Shown here: positions 1 to 8,580 of the stretch, in pieces | Numbering within the stretch: position 1 is the stretch's first letter | Layout: every line of letters starts with the position of its first letter | Source of the DNA: Pseudomonas sp. SID14000 | GTDB taxonomy: Bacteria > Pseudomonadota > Gammaproteobacteria > Pseudomonadales > Pseudomonadaceae | Length of the DNA stretch: 64,000 nt | Assembly: GCF_002165135.1 (NCBI RefSeq) | Contig: NZ_NFZQ01000013.1 | Span: 87,830 to 151,829, forward strand | Reading direction: 5' to 3' | Notes under the pieces: generated by a model | What the model saw: only the letters and a program-made list of their open reading frames with translations | What the model was told of the DNA's origin: nothing | Databases searched by the model: none | Made by a program: the position numbers and the translations under genes

Positions 1-68
1 GCATTGGGTGCCGGGTCGGTCAGGCGTGGCACGGAAACACGGTTGAGCAATGCGTCGAGAGCCTCCAT
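1..68 (-). CDS. Nitroreductase family protein, N-terminus only
   Basis: The complement reads an ATG at 66-68 followed by MEALDALLNRVSVPRLTDP and runs off the left edge, so only about 22 residues are visible. A GGAGGG ribosome binding site lies 5-6 bases upstream of the ATG. This N-terminus matches, as I recall it, the YdjA-like FMN-dependent nitroreductases that sit beside trkH in Pseudomonas. The gene is divergent from trkH across about 100 bp. The product call rests on a short piece of sequence and on neighbourhood, so it is moderate. No catalytic residue is in view. Confidence 0.6.
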   Translation of the reverse strand, partial: MEALDALLNRVSVPRLTDPAPN

Positions 69-170
69 CGGCTACCCTCCTGGCAGGTGAATGTGCCGCC
101 ATTCTAGCGTTTACATCACCAGACCCATAGGTAGAATGGCGCCCTTCCGTTTCGAGTCAGAGCAGATCAC

Positions 171-1625
171 ATGGCGTTGCCGACCTTAAGGATCATTGGT
201 TTCATCATCGGCATCTTCCTGATTACCCTCGCCGTCAGCATGGCCGTGCCCATGGCGACCCTGGTGATTTTCGAACGCACCCGTGACATGCCGTCGTTCC
301 TCTGGTCGAGCCTGATCACTTTCATCGCCGGCCTGGCCCTGGTGCTCCAGGGCCGCCCCGAACATGTGCACCTGCGCCCGCGCGACATGTACCTGCTGAC
401 CGTCAGCAGCTGGCTGGTGGTGTGCGTGTTCGCCGCGCTGCCGTTCCTGCTGACCCAGCACATCAGCTACACCGACGCTTTCTTCGAAAGCATGTCAGGC
501 ATCACCGCCACCGGCGCCACCGTGCTCAGCGGGCTCGACAACATGTCCCCTGGCATCCTGATGTGGCGTTCGATGCTGCACTGGCTCGGCGGCATCGGCT
601 TCATCGGCATGGCCGTGGCGATCCTGCCGCTGCTGCGCATCGGTGGCATGCGCCTGTTCCAGACCGAGTCGTCCGACCGCTCGGAGAAGGTCATGCCGCG
701 CTCGCACATGGTCGCCAAGTCGATCGTGGGGGTATACGTCGGCTTCTCGATCCTGGGCGCGCTGGGTTTCTGGTGGGCCGGCATGAGCCCGTTCGATGCA
801 ATCAACCACGCCATGTCGGCGATTTCCACCGGCGGGTTTTCCACCTCCGACCAGTCGCTGGCCAAGTGGGATATCCCGGCCGTGCACTGGGTCGCGGTGG
901 TGGTGATGATCATGGGCAGCCTGCCGTTCACGCTTTACGTGGCGACCCTGCGTGGCAACCGCAAGGCACTGATCCGCGACCAGCAGGTGCAGGGCCTGCT
1001 CGGCATGCTGGTAGCCACCTGGCTGGTGCTTGGCACCTGGTACTGGGCCACCACCAACCTGCACTGGCTCGACGCCCTGCGCCACGTGGCACTGAACGTG
1101 ACCTCGGTTGTCACCACCACCGGCTTCGCCCTGGGTGACTACAGCCTGTGGGGTAACTTCTCACTGATGCTGTTCTTCTACCTGGGCTTCGTCGGCGGCT
1201 GCTCCGGCTCGACTGCCGGTGGCATCAAGATCTTTCGCTTCCAGGTCGCCTACATCCTGCTCAAGGCCAGCCTCAACCAGCTGATTCACCCGCGCGCGGT
1301 GATCAAGCAGAAGTACAACGGCCACCGTCTCGACGAAGAAATCGTGCGCTCGATCCTGACCTTCTCGTTCTTCTTCGCCATCACCATCTGTGTCATGGCG
1401 CTGCTGCTGTCGTTGCTTGGCGTGGACTGGATGACCGCCCTGACCGGCGCTGCAGGCACGGTCTCGGGTGTAGGCCCGGGGCTGGGTGAAGTGATCGGTC
1501 CGTCGGGTAACTACGCCACGCTGCCGGACGCTGCCAAGTGGATTCTCGCCAGCGGCATGCTGCTCGGCCGCCTGGAAATCATCACCGTGCTAGTGTTGTG
1601 CATGCCAGCGTTCTGGCGTCACTGA
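171..1625 (+). CDS. trkH: TrkH-family potassium uptake protein
   Basis: Membrane subunit of a Trk-type K+ uptake system, which normally works with the cytoplasmic NAD-binding TrkA. The 484 residues match the usual TrkH length. Four pore-loop repeats can be seen: SGITATGAT near residue 110, SAISTGGFS near 217, SVVTTTGFA near 315, and GTVSGVGPG near 429, each with the filter glycine. About ten hydrophobic segments separate them. The ATG at 171 directly begins the conserved hydrophobic N-terminus; its ribosome binding site is weak. The 3' end overlaps the convergent AraC-type gene by 44 bp. No trkA is in the window. Function is well supported; ion preference is inferred from the family. Confidence 0.93.
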   Translation: MALPTLRIIGFIIGIFLITLAVSMAVPMATLVIFERTRDMPSFLWSSLITFIAGLALVLQGRPEHVHLRPRDMYLLTVSSWLVVCVFAALPFLLTQHISYTDAFFESMSGITATGATVLSGLDNMSPGILMWRSMLHWLGGIGFIGMAVAILPLLRIGGMRLFQTESSDRSEKVMPRSHMVAKSIVGVYVGFSILGALGFWWAGMSPFDAINHAMSAISTGGFSTSDQSLAKWDIPAVHWVAVVVMIMGSLPFTLYVATLRGNRKALIRDQQVQGLLGMLVATWLVLGTWYWATTNLHWLDALRHVALNVTSVVTTTGFALGDYSLWGNFSLMLFFYLGFVGGCSGSTAGGIKIFRFQVAYILLKASLNQLIHPRAVIKQKYNGHRLDEEIVRSILTFSFFFAITICVMALLLSLLGVDWMTALTGAAGTVSGVGPGLGEVIGPSGNYATLPDAAKWILASGMLLGRLEIITVLVLCMPAFWRH

Positions 1626-2643
1626 CCGCCTCGGGCTCCGTGCCCAGGCGGGCGCGGTATTCACCGGGCGTGGCATCGAACCAGCGGCGGAACGCCCGGT
1701 AGAAGTTGCTGGGGTCGGCAAAACCCAGCAGGTAGGCGGTTTCCAGCAGGGTCATGCCTGGCTGCGCCAGATACTGTTCGGCCAGTTCGCGTCGGGTGTC
1801 ATCAAGCAGGGTCTGGAAGCTGGTGCCTTCCTCCTGCAGCCGCCGCTGCAAGGTGCGCTGCGACAGGTGCAGGGCCTGGGCCAGGGTTTCACGCTTGGGC
1901 TCGCCCTGTGGCAGGATACGGCACAGCACCTGACGCACGCGGTGTGTGACCCGGGTTTCCGAAAAACGCGCCAGGTATTCGCCGGCAAAGCGATCATGGA
2001 GGATGGCCATGGCTTCGTTGGCGGTGGGCAGCGGTGCCTCCATGTCGGCGCGCTCGAACACCAGCGCATCGTGCGGAGCGCCGAACACCAGCGGCGAATG
2101 GAACGCTGCCTTGTACGGCTCGATATTCTTTGGCTGCGGCCCTTGCACCAGCACCCGACGCGGTAGCACCGGCCTACCGCTGAGCCAGCTGCACAGTGCC
2201 AGCGCGCAGGCCAGCGACGCTTCGGCACTGTGCCGGGTCGGCGGCAGATGGTCGCCGTGCACGGTCAGGATCAGCGAATAACCCTCGGGGCCGAGGACGA
2301 AGCTGAGGTCGGAGCTTTCGGCGATGATGCGCTGGTAACGCACCAGGCGCTCGAAGCCTTCGGCCAGAGTACGGCTGGACATCAACGCATAACCCACCAC
2401 ATGGAACGACGCCGGCCGCACCACCCTCGCCATGTTCAGGCCTATGGCCTCGTTGCCCGACAGTTCTACCGCCAGTTGCCACAGCCGGGTCATGGAGTCC
2501 TGGGGGAAGCGCGCGTCGGGATCATCGAGGGCAGCGAAATCCAGCCCCAGCTGCTTGAACATGGCTCGGCAGTCCAGCCCTTCCAGTTCAAGTGCCTTCA
2601 CGATCCCTGATGCCCAGCTGGCTGACGTGGTTCTTTCGCTCAT
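1582..2643 (-). CDS. AraC-family transcriptional regulator (Arabinose_bd + HTH_18)
   Basis: A 353-residue transcriptional regulator. Residues about 20-210 resemble the N-terminal arabinose-binding-like domain (PF12625) found in OruR/ArgR-like AraC proteins. The C-terminal 100 residues carry two helix-turn-helix motifs: LAQALHLSQRTLQRRL, and a second with the family signature AYLLGFADPSNFYRAFRRW. I chose the ATG at 2643 (MSERTTSAS), which gives the normal family length; the frame stays open 28 codons further but that part looks non-coding. Its last 44 bp overlap the end of trkH in the opposite direction, so the two transcripts are antisense there. The target and ligand are unknown. Confidence 0.85.
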   Translation of the reverse strand: MSERTTSASWASGIVKALELEGLDCRAMFKQLGLDFAALDDPDARFPQDSMTRLWQLAVELSGNEAIGLNMARVVRPASFHVVGYALMSSRTLAEGFERLVRYQRIIAESSDLSFVLGPEGYSLILTVHGDHLPPTRHSAEASLACALALCSWLSGRPVLPRRVLVQGPQPKNIEPYKAAFHSPLVFGAPHDALVFERADMEAPLPTANEAMAILHDRFAGEYLARFSETRVTHRVRQVLCRILPQGEPKRETLAQALHLSQRTLQRRLQEEGTSFQTLLDDTRRELAEQYLAQPGMTLLETAYLLGFADPSNFYRAFRRWFDATPGEYRARLGTEPEAVSDARTLACTTLAR

Positions 2644-2796
2644 GACAGGCTTCTTATGCTGACCGCTCCTGCGGTGAACCCCAAGGATATTCAATTGGCG
2701 CCTATTGTCAGTGGTAGGCGCCGCCAATCACTCTAGACTCGAATCAGGCTCCATGCCGTGCATCTTGTCCAGAAGTATTAATCCCGGAGCACTGCC

Positions 2797-3108
2797 ATGA
2801 ACCGCACAGCGCAGTTTCGTAGTTTTGCCGAGTTCTATCCTTACTACCTGGGGGAGCACAGCAACCCCACCTGTCGCCGCCTGCACTTTGTCGGCACCAG
2901 CCTGGTGATTGCCCTGCTGGCCTATACCATCGGCAGTGGCAAATGGGTGCTACTGCTGGCCACGCCCCTGTTCGGCTACGGCTTTGCCTGGGTCGGGCAT
3001 TTCTTTTTCGAAAAGAACCGGCCAGCGACCTTTACCCATCCGCTGTACAGCCTGCTGGGAGATTTCGTAATGTTTCGGGATATCCTGGTGGGCAGGATCA
3101 GCCTTTAG
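2797..3108 (+). CDS. Mpo1-like / DUF962 membrane protein
   Basis: A 103-residue protein of the DUF962 (Mpo1-like, YGL010w) family. Yeast Mpo1 is an Fe(II)-dependent dioxygenase in phytosphingosine breakdown; the bacterial members are mostly uncharacterised. The sequence shows the family features: FAEFYPYYLGEHSNPTCRRLHFVG near the start (His at about 24 and 34), two hydrophobic segments, and VGHFFFEKNRPATF with the second His-rich part, plus the terminal GDFVMFRDI. The start ATG has a GGAG at the right distance (cccggagcactgccatg). It stands alone between convergent or divergent neighbours, with an lpxH-like gene facing it. Role in this organism is unknown. Confidence 0.85.
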   Translation: MNRTAQFRSFAEFYPYYLGEHSNPTCRRLHFVGTSLVIALLAYTIGSGKWVLLLATPLFGYGFAWVGHFFFEKNRPATFTHPLYSLLGDFVMFRDILVGRISL

Positions 3109-3135
3109 ACTTTGCCGCCCCTGGGCCCTCAAGCC

Positions 3136-3939
3136 CTACGCCGGTTCGCGCATCGCCGCCGCTGCCTGCGCCTGCGCCTCGGCCAACCGGTACAGCTCGA
3201 TCGTGCCATCCCAATGCTCGATCAGCGCCGTGCACGACTCCACCCAATCCCCGCAGTTGAGGTACTCCACCTCTCCCACCTGGCGAATCTCGGCATGGTG
3301 GATGTGCCCACACACCACACCATGAAAACCACGGCGGGTGCACTCGTGGGCAATGGCATCCTCGAAGTCGCTGATGAAGTTAACCGCGCCTTTGACCTTG
3401 TGCTTCAGGTACGCCGACAGTGACCAATAGCCGTATCCATAGCGAGCACGCCAGTGGTTGAGCCAGCGGTTGAGCACCAGAGTGAACTCGTAGGCACGGT
3501 CACCGAGGAACGCCAGCCAGCGGTGGTAACGGGTAATCACGTCGAACTGGTCGCCATGGATCACCAGCAGGCGGCGGCCATCGGCGGTCAGGTGCTCGGC
3601 CTCGTCCACCAGCTGGATGTTGCCGAGGATCAGCCTGGAGTAACGACGCAGGAATTCGTCATGGTTGCCGGTGACGTAGATCACCTCGGTGCCCCGCTTG
3701 CTCATGGTCAGCAGGCGGCGGATCACGTTGGTGTGGGCTTGAGGCCAGTAGATTCCGCCGCGCAGCTTCCAGCCATCGATGATATCGCCCACCAGGTAGA
3801 TGCGGTCGGCCTGGTAGCCCTTGAGGAACTGCGACAGGTGTTCGGCCTGACAGTCGCGGGTGCCCAGATGCACATCGGAAACCCACAGGGTACGCACGCG
3901 TTGCTTGCGCGAGGGACGGGACAATTCGGCATGGGTCAT
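3136..3939 (-). CDS. UDP-2,3-diacylglucosamine diphosphatase-like metallophosphoesterase
   Basis: A 267-residue calcineurin-like phosphoesterase of the LpxH/LpxH2 type. The five metal-binding blocks are present in order: VSDVHLG, GDIIDGW, GNHDE, VIHGDQFD and GHIHHAEIR. LpxH hydrolyses UDP-2,3-diacylglucosamine in lipid A synthesis. This protein has the longer form that Pseudomonas carries in addition to LpxH itself, so its substrate may differ. The start at 3939 (MTHAELSRP) has GGAG six bases upstream; the long upstream extension of the frame runs into a repeat and is not coding. It is convergent with the DUF962 gene. The general biochemical class is firm, the exact substrate is not. Confidence 0.82.
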   Translation of the reverse strand: MTHAELSRPSRKQRVRTLWVSDVHLGTRDCQAEHLSQFLKGYQADRIYLVGDIIDGWKLRGGIYWPQAHTNVIRRLLTMSKRGTEVIYVTGNHDEFLRRYSRLILGNIQLVDEAEHLTADGRRLLVIHGDQFDVITRYHRWLAFLGDRAYEFTLVLNRWLNHWRARYGYGYWSLSAYLKHKVKGAVNFISDFEDAIAHECTRRGFHGVVCGHIHHAEIRQVGEVEYLNCGDWVESCTALIEHWDGTIELYRLAEAQAQAAAAMREPA

Positions 3940-4053
3940 GGGCAGGCTCCGGCGCAGTTTGCTGGAGACTGGCAGGCGCGGATGACAGCGCAGTGGCAGG
4001 TAGGTTACGGATGATGAGCTGCCAGGTGTACGACAATAGATTTCTAGCGCTCT

Positions 4054-4311
4054 TGAGATCGCGCACCGCCCGCGCGGCGCTTCGCGGGACAAGCCCGCTC
4101 CCACATCTGTTTCGGGCCAGTCACTCCTGTGAGGGCACCTGTGTCCGCCTTGTTTGTTCCATTCGATATCGAGGGGGAGGCGCGACTGCTCTTCATCAAT
4201 CTTTAGCCATGCACCAAGGCTGCAACCCACCTGGCACAGGAGCAATTGGCCCGAAACAGATGTGGGAGCGGGCTTGTCCCGCGAAGCGCCGCGCGGGCGG
4301 CGCTCGATCTC
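4054..4311. repeat. Composite ~260-bp inverted-repeat element, copy A
   Basis: Left arm 4054-4118 and right arm 4248-4311 are near-perfect inverted copies of about 64 bp (I count two mismatches). Each arm contains the core gcttcgcgggacaagcccgc and a GC-rich outer part cgcccgcgcggcg. The 129-bp centre holds a small hairpin at 4205-4221 (agccatg-cac-caaggct). The same arrangement recurs at 49964-50222. It fills most of the 495-bp gap between the phosphoesterase and the DMT exporter. The remaining bases show no gene. Confidence 0.85.
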
Positions 4312-4434
4312 GAAGGTCCGACAATTTCCAAGGCAAACACCCAGTAGCCCCCTATACAATCCCCAGGCATGTACCTTTCCAACCTTTCAACCAGCCACCG
4401 CAGCAAACTGCGCCCCTCGTCCAAAAGGCCCCCC

Positions 4435-5325
4435 ATGAACCACCGCACCGCCCTCGGCGCCTTGCACATCGGCGCGCTGTTCTTCGGCCTCACCGGCGTC
4501 TTCGGCAAACTGGCCGCCAGCGCCAGCCCGGCGATCATCGTCTTCGGCCGCGCGGCCTTCGCCGTGCTCGCCCTGGCCCTGTTCGCCAGCCTGACCGGGC
4601 CGGGCTGGCAACGCCTGAGCGGTCAGGACGCCCGCCGCCTGCTGCTCGGCGGCGTGCTGCTGGCCGGCCACTGGGTCAGCTTCTTCATCGCGGTAAAGGT
4701 GGCCGGTGTGGCCATCGCCACCCTCGGCTTCGCCAGCTTCCCGGCCTTTACCGTAATCCTCGAGGGCCTGCTGTTCCGCGAGCGCATCCGCCGCAAAGAG
4801 GCTGTGCTGGTAGTGCTGGTCAGCATTGGCCTTGTGCTGGTCACCCCGGCATTCGACCTGGCCAGCGAAGCCACCGGCGGCCTGCTCTGGTCATTGCTGT
4901 CGGGGCTGCTGTTCTCCCTGCTGTCACTCACCAATCGCGCCGGCTCCGGCCGCCTGCCGGCGGTACAGTCGGCACTGTGGCAGAACCTGGTGGTAGGCCT
5001 GTGCCTGCTGCCGTTCGCGGCGCCGGAGCTGCCAGGGGTAGCCACAATAGACTGGTTGTGGATCGCCCTGCTCGGCATCTTCTGCACCGGCGTGGCGCAC
5101 AGCCTGTTCGTCGCCAGCCTGTCGGTGATCAAGGCGCGCACTGCCGCCGTGGTATTCGGCATGGAACCGGTCTACGGCATTGCCGTGGCCTGGGTGGTAT
5201 TCGCCGAAACCCCAACCCTGCGCATGCTGCTGGGCGGCGCACTGATCATCTTCGCCATCGTGCTGTCCAGCCGCCTGGCCACCGAGCAACCGCCCAGGCA
5301 GCGGCCGCTGGCCGAGGGCGCCTGA
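4435..5325 (+). CDS. EamA/DMT-family transporter
   Basis: A 296-residue inner-membrane protein with ten hydrophobic segments in two EamA repeats (about residues 5-140 and 150-285), the layout of drug/metabolite transporters. Family members export amino acids, purines or other small metabolites; nothing here fixes the substrate. The ATG at 4435 (MNHRTALGAL) starts just before the first membrane span; the frame is open 22 codons upstream but that part is hydrophilic and lies outside the usual protein. The second repeat has the common FGMEPVYGIAVAWVVFAE pattern. Its stop is one base from the end of the convergent SelW-like gene. Confidence 0.85.
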   Translation: MNHRTALGALHIGALFFGLTGVFGKLAASASPAIIVFGRAAFAVLALALFASLTGPGWQRLSGQDARRLLLGGVLLAGHWVSFFIAVKVAGVAIATLGFASFPAFTVILEGLLFRERIRRKEAVLVVLVSIGLVLVTPAFDLASEATGGLLWSLLSGLLFSLLSLTNRAGSGRLPAVQSALWQNLVVGLCLLPFAAPELPGVATIDWLWIALLGIFCTGVAHSLFVASLSVIKARTAAVVFGMEPVYGIAVAWVVFAETPTLRMLLGGALIIFAIVLSSRLATEQPPRQRPLAEGA

Positions 5326-5326
5326 T

Positions 5327-5608
5327 TCAGCGGTCGTTGTGGCCCAGGTCACGCTGCGGGTCGATCTGGTCACGCACCCGCTGCTTCAGCACCTTGGCCT
5401 CGGGGAAGCCACCGTCGGCCTTGCGCTCCCAGATCTGCACGCCATTGCAGGTAATGCGGAAGATACCGCCGGTACCCGGCTCCAGGGCCACTCGGCCAAG
5501 GTCGTCGGCAAAGGTGCTGAGCAGTTCCTGGGCCAGCCAGGCGGCACGCAGCAGCCATTGGCACTGGGTGCAATATGTGATGACGATTTCCGGTTTGCTG
5601 TCGGCCAT
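5327..5608 (-). CDS. SelT/SelW/SelH-family thioredoxin-like protein (Rdx)
   Basis: A 93-residue protein of the Rdx (SelW-like) family with a thioredoxin-like fold. The redox motif is CTQC at about residues 13-16, in the typical context ITYCTQCQWLLRAAWLAQELL; here the position that is selenocysteine in some homologues is cysteine. The C-terminal half has the family's GGIFRITCNG and GGFPEAKVLKQRVRD. These proteins are thought to be redox partners, with poorly defined substrates. The ATG at 5608 begins directly before the first strand. It is convergent with the DMT exporter and divergent from plpD by 68 bp. Confidence 0.87.
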   Translation of the reverse strand: MADSKPEIVITYCTQCQWLLRAAWLAQELLSTFADDLGRVALEPGTGGIFRITCNGVQIWERKADGGFPEAKVLKQRVRDQIDPQRDLGHNDR

Positions 5609-5676
5609 GGTGAGGCATCTCCAGGGTGGGGGGCCGCTTATACTAGCGGTCTTTAGCCCACGGTTTGAGACTCACG

Positions 5677-7863
5677 ATGCGCCGTTTGCTGTTCTGTTTC
5701 CTGCTCACCCTCACCTCCCTCACGGTATTCGCCGCCGAACCGGCCAGGCCCAAGGTTGGCCTGGTGCTGTCGGGTGGCGCGGCCCGTGGCCTGGCCCACA
5801 TCGGTGTGCTCAAGGCCCTGGAGGAACAGGGCGTGCGCATCGACGCCATCGCCGGCACCAGCATGGGCGCGGTGGTCGGCGGCCTGTACGCCTCGGGCTA
5901 CAGTGTCGAAGAGCTGGAAAAGCTCGCCACCACCCTCGACTGGCAACAGGCACTGTCCGATGCCCCGCCGCGCAAGGACGTGCCGTTCCGGCGCAAGCAG
6001 GATGACCGCGACTTCCTGGTCAAGCAGAAGCTCAGCTTTCGCGATGACGGCAGCCTGGGCCTGCCACTGGGGGTGATCCAGGGTCAGAACCTGGCGCTGC
6101 TGCTGGAAAGCAAGCTGGCGCACACCGCCGACACCCGTGACTTCGACAAGCTGCCCATCCCATTTCGAGCAGTAGCCACCGACATTGCCAGTGGCGAAAA
6201 AGTGGTGTTCCGCCGTGGCCACCTGCCCCAGGTGATCCGCGCCAGCATGTCGATCCCGGCGGTGTTCGCCCCGGTCGAGCTGGACGGCCGGCTGCTGGTG
6301 GATGGCGGCATGGTCGACAACATCCCGGTGGACGTCGCCCGCGAAATGGGTGTGGACCTGGCTATCGTGGTCGACATCGGCACCCCGTTGCGTGACCGCA
6401 AACAGCTGGCCACGGTGGTCGACGTGCTCAACCAGTCGATCACCCTGATGACCCGGCGCAACTCGGAAGAACAACTGGCCAGCCTGCACCGCGACGACAT
6501 CCTCATCCAGCCGCCGCTGACCGCCTTCGGCGTCACCGACTTTGGCCGCGCCCGGGAAATGATCGAGGCCGGCTACCGCGCCACCCGCCTGCTCGACCCG
6601 CGCCTGGCCGCCCTGCGCCGGCCCGAAGGCGACAGCAGCCTGGCCGTGGCCCGCTCGCCGCGCCAGCGCACGCCGACGATCACCGCGATCAGGATCGAGA
6701 ACGACTCCAAGGTCAGCGACGAGGTCATCCGCTCGTACATCCGCCAGCCAATCGATGCGCCGCTGGAACTGGGCCGCCTGCAGACCGACATGGGCACGCT
6801 GTATGGCCTGGACTATTTCGACCGGGTGCAGTACCGAGTGGTGCACAAGGGCGACGACAACACCCTGGTGATCAATGCCCGTGGCCGACGCGGGGGCACC
6901 GACTACCTGCGCCTGGGCCTGAACCTGTCGGACGACCTGCGCGGCGACAGCGCCTTCAACCTGGGCGCCAGCTACCGGGTCAACGGCATCAACAGCCTCG
7001 GCGCCGAATGGCTGACCCGTGGCCAGATCGGCGACCAGCAGGAGTTGTACAGCGAGTTCTACCAGCCGCTGGACGTGGGCTCGCGCTATTTCATCGCGCC
7101 GTACCTGGACTTCGGCTCGCAGAACATCGAAGCCACCCTGGACAACGACCCGGTGGCCGAGTACCGCCTGGAGCGTTACGGCTTTGGCCTTAACGTGGGG
7201 CGGCAGATCGGTACCAACGGTGAAGTGCGCCTGGGCGTGGGCAAGGCCTGGGGCGAGGCCGAGGTGCGCATCGGCGATCAGGACCTGCCCAAGGTCAGTT
7301 TCAACGAAGGGTTCTACGAGCTGAAGTACTCGTTCGACACCCTCGACAATGTGTACTTCCCGCACCGCGGCGAGGATATCGGCCTGACCTTGCGCAAATA
7401 TGACCAGTCGCTGGATTCGGACCAGGATTACCGGCAGTGGATGTTCAACCTGGACAAGGCCATCAGCAGTGGGCCGAACACCTTCGTGCTGGGCGGGCGC
7501 TACGGGCGCACGCTGGATGAAACCGAAGTGGTGACCTCGAGCTTCGTGCTGGGCGGGGCTCGGGAGCTGTCAGGCTTCCGCCAGGACTCGGTTTCTGGGC
7601 AGAACGTGAGCCTGATGCGCATGGTCTACTACCGCCGCCTGACGCCACGGGCCTACGTGCCGCTGGACTTCCCGCTGTACATCGGCGGGTCGCTGGAGCG
7701 TGGGCGGGCGTGGAACAACGACAACGAGTTCGACAGCGGGTACATCAATGCGGCGAGCATCTTCCTGGGGCTGGAGACGCCGCTGGGGCCATTGAACCTG
7801 AGTTACGGGGCCAACAGTGCGCATGAGCAGGCGGTGTACCTGAACCTGGGGCATACCTTCTAG
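5677..7863 (+). CDS. plpD: PlpD-type patatin-like phospholipase, type Vd autotransporter
   Basis: A 728-residue protein, the same length as I recall for P. aeruginosa PlpD, the type Vd secretion prototype. A signal peptide (RRLLFCFLLTLTSLTVFA) comes first. The patatin domain, residues about 27-230, shows the oxyanion loop SGGAARG, the nucleophile motif GTSMGA and the DGGMVDN containing the catalytic Asp. A POTRA-like part follows (about 330-400), then a 16-strand-type beta-barrel ending in NLGHTF with a C-terminal Phe. I preferred ATG 5677 over the in-frame TTG at 5665. It hydrolyses phospholipids (phospholipase A1 in PlpD) and is secreted to the surface. A REP pair follows and probably ends the transcript. 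Confidence 0.92.
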   Translation: MRRLLFCFLLTLTSLTVFAAEPARPKVGLVLSGGAARGLAHIGVLKALEEQGVRIDAIAGTSMGAVVGGLYASGYSVEELEKLATTLDWQQALSDAPPRKDVPFRRKQDDRDFLVKQKLSFRDDGSLGLPLGVIQGQNLALLLESKLAHTADTRDFDKLPIPFRAVATDIASGEKVVFRRGHLPQVIRASMSIPAVFAPVELDGRLLVDGGMVDNIPVDVAREMGVDLAIVVDIGTPLRDRKQLATVVDVLNQSITLMTRRNSEEQLASLHRDDILIQPPLTAFGVTDFGRAREMIEAGYRATRLLDPRLAALRRPEGDSSLAVARSPRQRTPTITAIRIENDSKVSDEVIRSYIRQPIDAPLELGRLQTDMGTLYGLDYFDRVQYRVVHKGDDNTLVINARGRRGGTDYLRLGLNLSDDLRGDSAFNLGASYRVNGINSLGAEWLTRGQIGDQQELYSEFYQPLDVGSRYFIAPYLDFGSQNIEATLDNDPVAEYRLERYGFGLNVGRQIGTNGEVRLGVGKAWGEAEVRIGDQDLPKVSFNEGFYELKYSFDTLDNVYFPHRGEDIGLTLRKYDQSLDSDQDYRQWMFNLDKAISSGPNTFVLGGRYGRTLDETEVVTSSFVLGGARELSGFRQDSVSGQNVSLMRMVYYRRLTPRAYVPLDFPLYIGGSLERGRAWNNDNEFDSGYINAASIFLGLETPLGPLNLSYGANSAHEQAVYLNLGHTF

Positions 7864-7878
7864 GGCCTGCACTGAACC

Positions 7879-7971
7879 TGTAGGAGCAGCCTTGTGCTGC
7901 GAAGAGGCTGGTTTGACAGAAGATGTTCTGTGCCTGGAATGACCTCTTCGCAGCACAAGGCTGCTCCTACA
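7879..7971. repeat. REP pair (tgtaggagcagcc type), probable bidirectional terminator
   Basis: Two inverted copies of about 28 bp, 7880-7908 and 7943-7970, core gcagccttgtgctgcgaagagg, separated by about 34 bp. They lie between the convergent plpD and marR-type genes. Confidence 0.85.
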
Positions 7972-7992
7972 ACGATCGCGGGTGCAGGTTGA

Positions 7993-8430
7993 TCAGGATT
8001 TCTCCAGGTTGGCCAGGATCCTGGCATGCACCCGCATGCACACCTGCAGGTCCGCCTCGTCCACCCCGGTGAACAGCTCCACCCGCAGTTGATTGGCAAT
8101 GGTCTCGATCTGGTCGATCAGCGGCTTGGCCGGTGGGCACAGCACTATCTTCTTCGCCCGCCGGTCCTCCAGCACCGCCTGCCGGCGTACCAGCCCCTGC
8201 GCTTCGAGGCTGTCGAGCAGACGTGCCAGGGTCGGGCCTTCGACGCCCACGCTCTGGGCCAGTTCACGCTGGGTCGGGGCATCTTCGAAGCGGGCCAGGT
8301 GCAGCAACACCAGCCAGCGCGCCTGGGACAGATTGAGCCCGGCCAGGCGGCGGTCCAGCTCAGCACGCCACCCCCGGGACATCTGGGCCAGCTGCATGCC
8401 GAAGCGGTGTTGGTTGTCGGTCAGGGGCAT
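7993..8430 (-). CDS. MarR-family transcriptional regulator
   Basis: A 145-residue winged-helix regulator. The centre has the MarR DNA-binding block: PTQRELAQSVGVEGPTLARLLDSLEAQGLV (recognition helix) followed by the wing with the DxR pattern VLEDRRAKKI. Flanking helices at both ends form the dimer interface. I start it at the ATG at 8430 (MPLTDNQHR); a TTG two codons upstream is also in frame. The upstream gap has overlapping TTAG/CTAA repeats that fit an autoregulatory operator. SlyA/HosA-like MarR proteins respond to small phenolic ligands, but nothing here identifies the ligand or targets. Confidence 0.88.
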   Translation of the reverse strand: MPLTDNQHRFGMQLAQMSRGWRAELDRRLAGLNLSQARWLVLLHLARFEDAPTQRELAQSVGVEGPTLARLLDSLEAQGLVRRQAVLEDRRAKKIVLCPPAKPLIDQIETIANQLRVELFTGVDEADLQVCMRVHARILANLEKS

Positions 8431-8450
8431 AAGCAACTCATTGAACAGAT

Positions 8451-8470
8451 CTAATTATTAGGCAGCTAAC
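8451..8470. promoter_or_regulatory. Candidate MarR-type operator
   Basis: On the minus strand the sequence gttagctgcctaataattag has TTAG-N4-CTAA overlapping CTAAT-A-ATTAG, two interlocked palindromes about 20-40 bases before the marR-type ATG. MarR proteins usually bind such sites in their own promoter. No experimental site is implied. Confidence 0.45.
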
Positions 8471-8580
8471 CATGCCCCGTCCCGCTAGGCAAGGCTCGGG
8501 CCCTCTGGAATGCTCGATAATCGTCAAAAAACATGACGAAGGTCAGCAGATGGCAGTTCTGCCTTCGATCCTGTCGCCAC

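Noticed and set aside
3940..4359. N-terminal extension of the phosphoesterase to position 4359
   Set aside because: The extra residues come from the composite repeat; the start at 3939 has a proper ribosome site and fits the family length.
5653..7365. 570-residue frame antisense to plpD
   Set aside because: High-GC shadow frame of a real gene, without domain features.
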